Source: BRHc4a sp049325055 (GTDB lineage: Bacteria > Bacillota > Desulfotomaculia > Desulfotomaculales > Desulfocucumaceae). From it: DNA of 64,000 bases. The DNA lies in NCBI GenBank assembly GCA_049325055.1, contig JBMOPB010000024.1, positions 124,001 through 188,000 on the forward strand, written 5' to 3'. A program made the translations under genes and the position numbers. Of the stretch, positions 60,372 through 64,000 are shown in pieces. The notes below the pieces were generated by a model. That model worked only from the letters and a program-made list of their open reading frames with translations. It did not search any database and was not told the origin of the DNA. Numbering within the stretch: position 1 is the stretch's first letter; each line of letters opens with the position of its first letter.

Positions 60372-60536
60372 CTACTTATGATTCAGCTGCAGGCCCTTCA
60401 GGTTCACTTCTAATTCACCCTTCGTGGGCCGGCCTCCGCTGTTATACTTTTTCAATATCTCCACCCTCATTAATTCCGCCTCGTAAAAGGGCTTCTCCAG
60501 AACCCTTTCCACCCAGCTCCTGAATGAGTTTAACAT
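60372..60536 (-). CDS. 54-residue protein sharing the SulP tail motif
   Basis: It starts MLNSFRSWVERVLEKPFYEA and continues ELMRVEILKKYNSGGRPTKG to TAG at 60372. The ATG at 60536 has AGGAGA seven bases upstream, and a strong terminator follows, so it is a complete gene. Residues 8-30 match the end of the SulP protein (ERLLEDPFLQAEL against ERVLEKPFYEAEL), 13 of 23 aligned identical by hand. It is charged and probably helical, with no membrane segment. Function unknown; it might interact with the same partner as the SulP tail. Confidence 0.75.
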   Translation of the reverse strand: MLNSFRSWVERVLEKPFYEAELMRVEILKKYNSGGRPTKGELEVNLKGLQLNHK

Positions 60537-60943
60537 ACGATCATCTCCTAAATGTATAGCATCTTCTTTGATAACATATTACTCCCGGCGAAGACTGCGT
60601 TAAACAAAAAACCGCCCAATTGCCGCAAATTGAAGTCGAACGTTTCACAAATACTCCCTGGTTAGAATAAATTTTCACAAAAGCCCCGGGCGAAAACTTC
60701 AGATTAGAGGGAATAGTCGCATAAAAATAACAACTTGTTCTTTTTGGACAAAGTTGGGCGAGTTATTTTTAGTTAAACGCAATATCATTCTATAATACTA
60801 TATACTTATTTTGCAGACTTTAAACCTCATCTGTATGAGTGACACAATACGGCAGTTCCAGTAATTATCAGATTATTGACCAGGGAAATGTATGTTCGGT
60901 ATAATTGCCGTATAATAAAAATAATCTTCCGGGAGTATTTGTC
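60537..60943. other. Intergenic, no gene found
   Basis: About 400 AT-rich bases between the 54-residue gene and the FmdE-like gene. TATAAT-like boxes occur near 60792 and 60910 but no matching -35 box was found. Likewise, 59916-60341 shows only a doubtful AT-rich ORF. Confidence 0.5.
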
Positions 60944-61330
60944 ATGAACATACAAAACTACCCTCCGGACCTACGCGTCCTGATAGAGAGCCACGGCCAC
61001 CTCTGTGTGGGATCGGCCATAGGTTACAGGCTGTGCAGGTACGCCCTGAAGCTTGTGGACAAGGGGGAACTTTCAGTATTTGCCGGCGGGGGCGGCTGCA
61101 CCCTGCATGCAATCCAGGTATTCACCGGCTGCTCCAGGGAAGGCGGCACCATTTTGAACACACAAGACCAGGGGTGGGCCTTTTACGACCACAACGCCGG
61201 GGAAGGCTTCAGGTTTACCCTCAAAAAGGACCTTTCCAGGCACAGGTCCGAAGACAGGGATGAGTTTATAAATGTTATTCTTTCCCTGCCCGACAACGAA
61301 TTATTCGACGTGGAGCCCTTTGACCACCCG
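60944..61330 (+). pseudogene. FmdE-like protein, truncated by a deletion
   Basis: From ATG 60944 the protein reads MNIQNYPPDLRVLIESHGHL, then CVGSAIGYRLCRYALKL, GGGGCTLHAIQVFTGC and ILNTQDQGWAFYDHNAGEG: the FmdE domain of formylmethanofuran-dehydrogenase-subunit-E-like proteins. Homology ends around 61325; the frame then runs on nonsensically to 61483 while another frame takes up a helicase. Full proteins have about 190 residues and a C-terminal zinc finger, which is missing here. Confidence 0.75.
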
Positions 61331-61646
61331 GGGCGAGACGGGGCTGCTGGGGGTAATCAGCACCAACGCACTGAAGCTGTGCATCGATGTGGGGGACCTG
61401 GACGTTTGCATTATTGCCGGCTTTCCCGGGACCATTGCCTCCACGTGGCAGCAGGCGGGAAGAGTTGGAAGAAAAAGCAGTGACTCCCTGGTAATATTCA
61501 TTGCCGTGGAAAACCCGCTGGACCAGTATTTCCCCAGAAACACCGCGGCGCTTTTCTCACGGCCCAGCGAGCACGCGCTGGTGGACCCCTCCAAACCATA
61601 CCTTTTGATGGGCCACGCGCTGAATAACTTAGGTACCCGGTACCTT
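61330..61646 (+). pseudogene. Fragment of an MrfA/YprA-like DEAD/H helicase
   Basis: About 105 residues matching only the helicase motifs V-VI region: VISTNALKLCIDVGDLDVCI, AGFPGTIASTWQQAGRVGRK, NPLDQYFPRN and PSEHALVDPSKPYLL. The family (MrfA/YprA) has over 700 residues and the rest is absent. It joins the FmdE fragment in a different frame and runs in frame into the HD-GYP gene. A deletion or recombination event is the simplest cause. Confidence 0.8.
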
Positions 61647-62357
61647 ATGTCTAAAAACCAAAACCAGGCGTCAAAAAAAGATTTCGTCCAACGTCCGGAG
61701 TGCCAAATGAAAGACCCTGAAAGTATACTATTAGAAAAACTGATAACAATATCCCGGATTGACCCGCCTGAAAGCAACGGGGCACTGATATCCTTTCTGC
61801 GTACCACTTCTGAAATAGTGGGATTACATTCCATAAGGGTATCGGCCTATGCCGTCATGTCCGGACGTGAAATGGGCCTACCCGAAAAAATGATGGCGGA
61901 ACTCCGCACATCGGCACTCCTTCACGACATCGGAAAATTATTAATCCCGCCGGGGATTTTGTTTAAGTCCGCCAGTCTCACAGAAAGTGAGATTGAAATC
62001 ATCAGATGCCATCCCGCCAAGGGAAAAAATATTTTACAGGAAATAAACCGCTACAGACGATATTCAGATATATTATATTACCATCATGAATTCTACAACG
62101 GCCGGGGTTATCCCCGGGGGCTATCCGGGGACGATATCCCCCTTTTATCAAGGATAATATCAGTGGCGGACTCATATGAGGCCATGACCACGGATCGCCC
62201 TTACAGAAAGGGACTTTCACACCGTGAGGCGGTTAACAGGCTTAAGATGGGCAAATCCACCCAATTTGACCCTGAAATTATCGAATCATTTCTCAGGGCT
62301 ATAAAAAGCTTCTCAATCAATAATATATGTAACATCGAAACAAAAGTGGATTTATAG
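61647..62357 (+). CDS. HD-GYP phosphodiesterase domain protein
   Basis: 236 residues from ATG 61647; the frame is open upstream into the helicase fragment, and no good ribosome site precedes the ATG, so the original start is uncertain. The domain is complete: LLHDIGKLLIPPGIL, RCHPAKGKNIL, YYHHEFYNGRGYPRGLSG and SVADSYEAMTTDRPYRKG. Unlike the copy at 23600, GYP is intact, so c-di-GMP hydrolysis is likely. Confidence 0.85.
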   Translation: MSKNQNQASKKDFVQRPECQMKDPESILLEKLITISRIDPPESNGALISFLRTTSEIVGLHSIRVSAYAVMSGREMGLPEKMMAELRTSALLHDIGKLLIPPGILFKSASLTESEIEIIRCHPAKGKNILQEINRYRRYSDILYYHHEFYNGRGYPRGLSGDDIPLLSRIISVADSYEAMTTDRPYRKGLSHREAVNRLKMGKSTQFDPEIIESFLRAIKSFSINNICNIETKVDL

Positions 62358-62518
62358 CTCCACCCCCGAAGTATGGTAACCATTATAACGCAAGAGGCAA
62401 AGAACATCAGCACTAATGCGGCTGTAAAATAAAAATGCTTAGCTATAATAGAACAGTACAGTACCAATCACAACCTACAAAAAATAAATTTAGATATAAA
62501 AATAATTATTAAAATACA

Positions 62519-62547
62519 TTGACAATAATATTATCATTAGTTAGAAT
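62519..62547 (+). promoter_or_regulatory. Sigma-A-type promoter
   Basis: TTGACA (62519-62524), 17 bases, TAGAAT (62542-62547). It drives the small gene at 62588. The rest of 62358-62518 shows no gene. Confidence 0.75.
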
Positions 62548-62587
62548 TAGCAGGTGGTGATCTTTTTTGCCGGAAAGGAGTGATAAT

Positions 62588-62893
62588 GTGGCCTTTGAAG
62601 TGTATAAACCCCGCGGTGAAAGACAAGAAAAAGCTCCTATCGTTTCTTTGTCTAAAACCTCAATAGTTCTCAACAATGTGGCCAGGGAAAGAATAGGGGC
62701 CTCCAGGATTGAATTGGCATACGACAGGGATACCAAAACAATAAGAATCCGCGGCGTAAATGACGGGGGAATGGAGATTAAGAAAACCAAGGTCTTCGGC
62801 AAAGGTTTCTTCAATCAATTCGGAATTAACAAAAGAGGTAAATTTGAGGCAAGATTCGAACCCGCGGAAAATTCGCTCTATGTCAAATTATAA
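62588..62893 (+). CDS. Small protein of unknown function
   Basis: 101 residues from the GTG at 62588, with AAGGAG seven bases upstream. No membrane segment or signal peptide. The sequence is basic and beta-rich (SIVLNNVARERIGASRIELAY, TIRIRGVNDGGMEIK, FGINKRGKFEARF). It has its own promoter and terminator. I do not recognise the family. Confidence 0.7.
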   Translation: MAFEVYKPRGERQEKAPIVSLSKTSIVLNNVARERIGASRIELAYDRDTKTIRIRGVNDGGMEIKKTKVFGKGFFNQFGINKRGKFEARFEPAENSLYVKL

Positions 62894-62900
62894 ATAAAGT

Positions 62901-62920
62901 CCCGCTAGAAGCGGGATTTT
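62901..62920 (+). terminator. Terminator of the small gene
   Basis: CCCGCT-aga-AGCGGG followed by ATTTTTATT, eight bases after the stop. Confidence 0.88.
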
Positions 62921-63110
62921 TATTATATCACAGGGTTATTCGATATTATTGAAATAAAGTCAACAACTATTTAAGATTATTAATATTATAAATTCCAGAA
63001 TCCCCCATTTCATTCGCAGCGATTTTAAAGAAGGAGTAACAGCGGATCTGATAGAATTCTAACTATTAACGTTAAGGTTACATCTCATAACAACCAGGAG
63101 GCCGCTGAGT

Positions 63111-63767
63111 ATGGCTCCTTCTGTTCTTAAAGCCCGGCAGAAAATATATGTTTACAGGAATGACGGCAAAGATCAGTATTCATCGGTAATTGAAAGCATT
63201 AAAAACGATGAAATAACCATAGCCCTCCCTCTTTCACATTCATCACCTTTACAGGCCAGGGTGGGTGACTTACTGACCGTCAGGCTGCCGGGGGATGCCC
63301 ACTGCTTTGAATTCACCACCAAGGTGAAGGGTTTGAAAATTGACAACGTGCCCCTCTACGTTTTAAGCTACCCCTCTGAAATAAAGAGGGTTCAGCTCAG
63401 ACAGCATGTCCGCCTTGACGTCCTGCTGGACGTTGAGTACTGCCTGCCGCCCAAACCAAGCGAAAAGCAGCGGTATATAAAAGCCACCACACTGAATATA
63501 AGCGCAGGAGGCATGAAGCTTTCGGTACCGGAGCCTGTTTCTGAAGGATCTATCATAATGGTGAAATTTGACCTGACGGTCAAGGGAACGGCGCACAGCT
63601 TTCAACTGGAGTCAAAAGTAGTACGAGTTCAGGCTATTGAATATAAAAAAGATAAATTTTATCACATCGGGCTTCAGTTTACAAATATATCCAACTCACA
63701 AAAAGATATTATTTACCAGTTCATTTTCGGCAGAATGGCCGAGCTGAGACGGGAGGGCAAGGTTTAA
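63111..63767 (+). CDS. PilZ-domain protein (YcgR/YpfA-like)
   Basis: 218 residues. An N-terminal YcgR-like domain (1-95) is followed by a PilZ domain with RVQLRQHVRLDV (RxxxR) and LNISAGGMKLSV (NxSxxG), both c-di-GMP-binding motifs. It probably acts as a flagellar brake or envelope effector. With the GGDEF and HD-GYP genes the window has a writer, erasers and a reader of c-di-GMP. CAGGAGG precedes the ATG. Confidence 0.92.
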   Translation: MAPSVLKARQKIYVYRNDGKDQYSSVIESIKNDEITIALPLSHSSPLQARVGDLLTVRLPGDAHCFEFTTKVKGLKIDNVPLYVLSYPSEIKRVQLRQHVRLDVLLDVEYCLPPKPSEKQRYIKATTLNISAGGMKLSVPEPVSEGSIIMVKFDLTVKGTAHSFQLESKVVRVQAIEYKKDKFYHIGLQFTNISNSQKDIIYQFIFGRMAELRREGKV

Positions 63768-63780
63768 CCCCCACTTTCTT

Positions 63781-64000
63781 TTAGTCGATGTCGTACCTTA
63801 GCATTTTTGACACCTGGGATATTATGGTCTCCACGCCGACAACATTGAATCCCCCCTCGGGAATAATTATGTCGGCATGGTGTTTGGACGGCTCAACATA
63901 CATTTCATGCATGGGCTTGACGCTCTTTAAGTACTGGGTGAATACAACACCCAGGGTGCGGCCCCTTTCCTCGATATCCCTTTTAATCCTCCTGAGAAGC
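63781..64000 (-). CDS. udk: Uridine kinase, C-terminal part (window edge)
   Basis: The last 72 residues are present, ending with RYDID. The stretch IEERGRTLGVVFTQYLKSVK followed by PMHEMYVEPSKHHADIIIP and GGFNVV is the uridine/cytidine kinase C-terminus. The N-terminal ATP site lies beyond the right edge. It phosphorylates uridine in pyrimidine salvage. Confidence 0.9.
   Translation of the reverse strand, partial: LLRRIKRDIEERGRTLGVVFTQYLKSVKPMHEMYVEPSKHHADIIIPEGGFNVVGVETIISQVSKMLRYDID

Overview
The window reads like the chromosome of a Gram-positive, endospore-forming anaerobe of the Desulfotomaculum/Pelotomaculum type (Peptococcaceae). This is inferred from gene content, not from a marker gene. 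The pointers are a SigI/RsgI pair, a Spo0E-like mini-gene, a SleB-type wall hydrolase behind a c-di-AMP riboswitch, corrinoid-dependent methyl-transfer genes, a flavin/iron-sulfur NADH module and frequent TTG/GTG starts with strong GGAGG-type ribosome sites. No rRNA, tRNA, CRISPR array, complete insertion sequence or prophage was seen.

Left part (1-15.3 kb, nearly all minus strand): a housekeeping block priA-def-fmt-DUF116-rsmB-rlmN runs into two FHA proteins and a PP2C phosphatase (cut by the window edge). To its right lie a DUF401 permease paired with a degenerate PtsI-like barrel protein, an ABC-2 exporter, and a upp-uraA uracil salvage operon.

15.4-26.4 kb: a protease, hydrolase and envelope region. 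It holds a trypsin-like peptidase and a subtilase (neither with a signal peptide), an EEP-fold hydrolase, a lipoprotein, sigI-rsgI facing a Met/Gln-rich secreted protein (both start regions share a candidate SigI motif), a CBS-GGDEF / small protein / HD-GYP group, a CAP-domain protein, and a LysM-SleB hydrolase behind the c-di-AMP riboswitch.

26.4-38.5 kb: lgt, a TetR-MFP-RND efflux operon with repeated operator-like sites, a MarR regulator with a zinc-ribbon/winged-helix partner, decayed TetR and FMN-reductase remnants, a thioredoxin-reductase-like flavoprotein with a poor NADPH motif, and a three-gene NuoE/NuoF/NuoG-like complex without a hydrogenase domain.

38.5-48.2 kb (minus): a corrinoid methyltransferase cluster, read in transcription order as MFS, MFS, UroD-type methyltransferase I, corrinoid protein, methyl-THF transferase, MetH-activation-like protein, GntR/UTRA regulator, second corrinoid protein, and a RACo-type reactivator. 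Similar hairpins stand on both sides. A methyl donor such as a methoxylated aromatic is plausible, with the methyl group passed to tetrahydrofolate.

48.3-64 kb: Spo0E-like mini-gene, Dam-type methylase, two YkgJ-like cysteine-cluster proteins, a LytS/LytR-type two-component system with a CstA-family transporter (likely pyruvate or peptide uptake), a scarred area with a truncated ackA and a small ORF interrupted by TGA, a GntR regulator, a SulP transporter with a small downstream-type partner that shares its C-terminal tail, an FmdE/helicase deletion scar ahead of an HD-GYP gene, a PilZ protein, and the end of udk.
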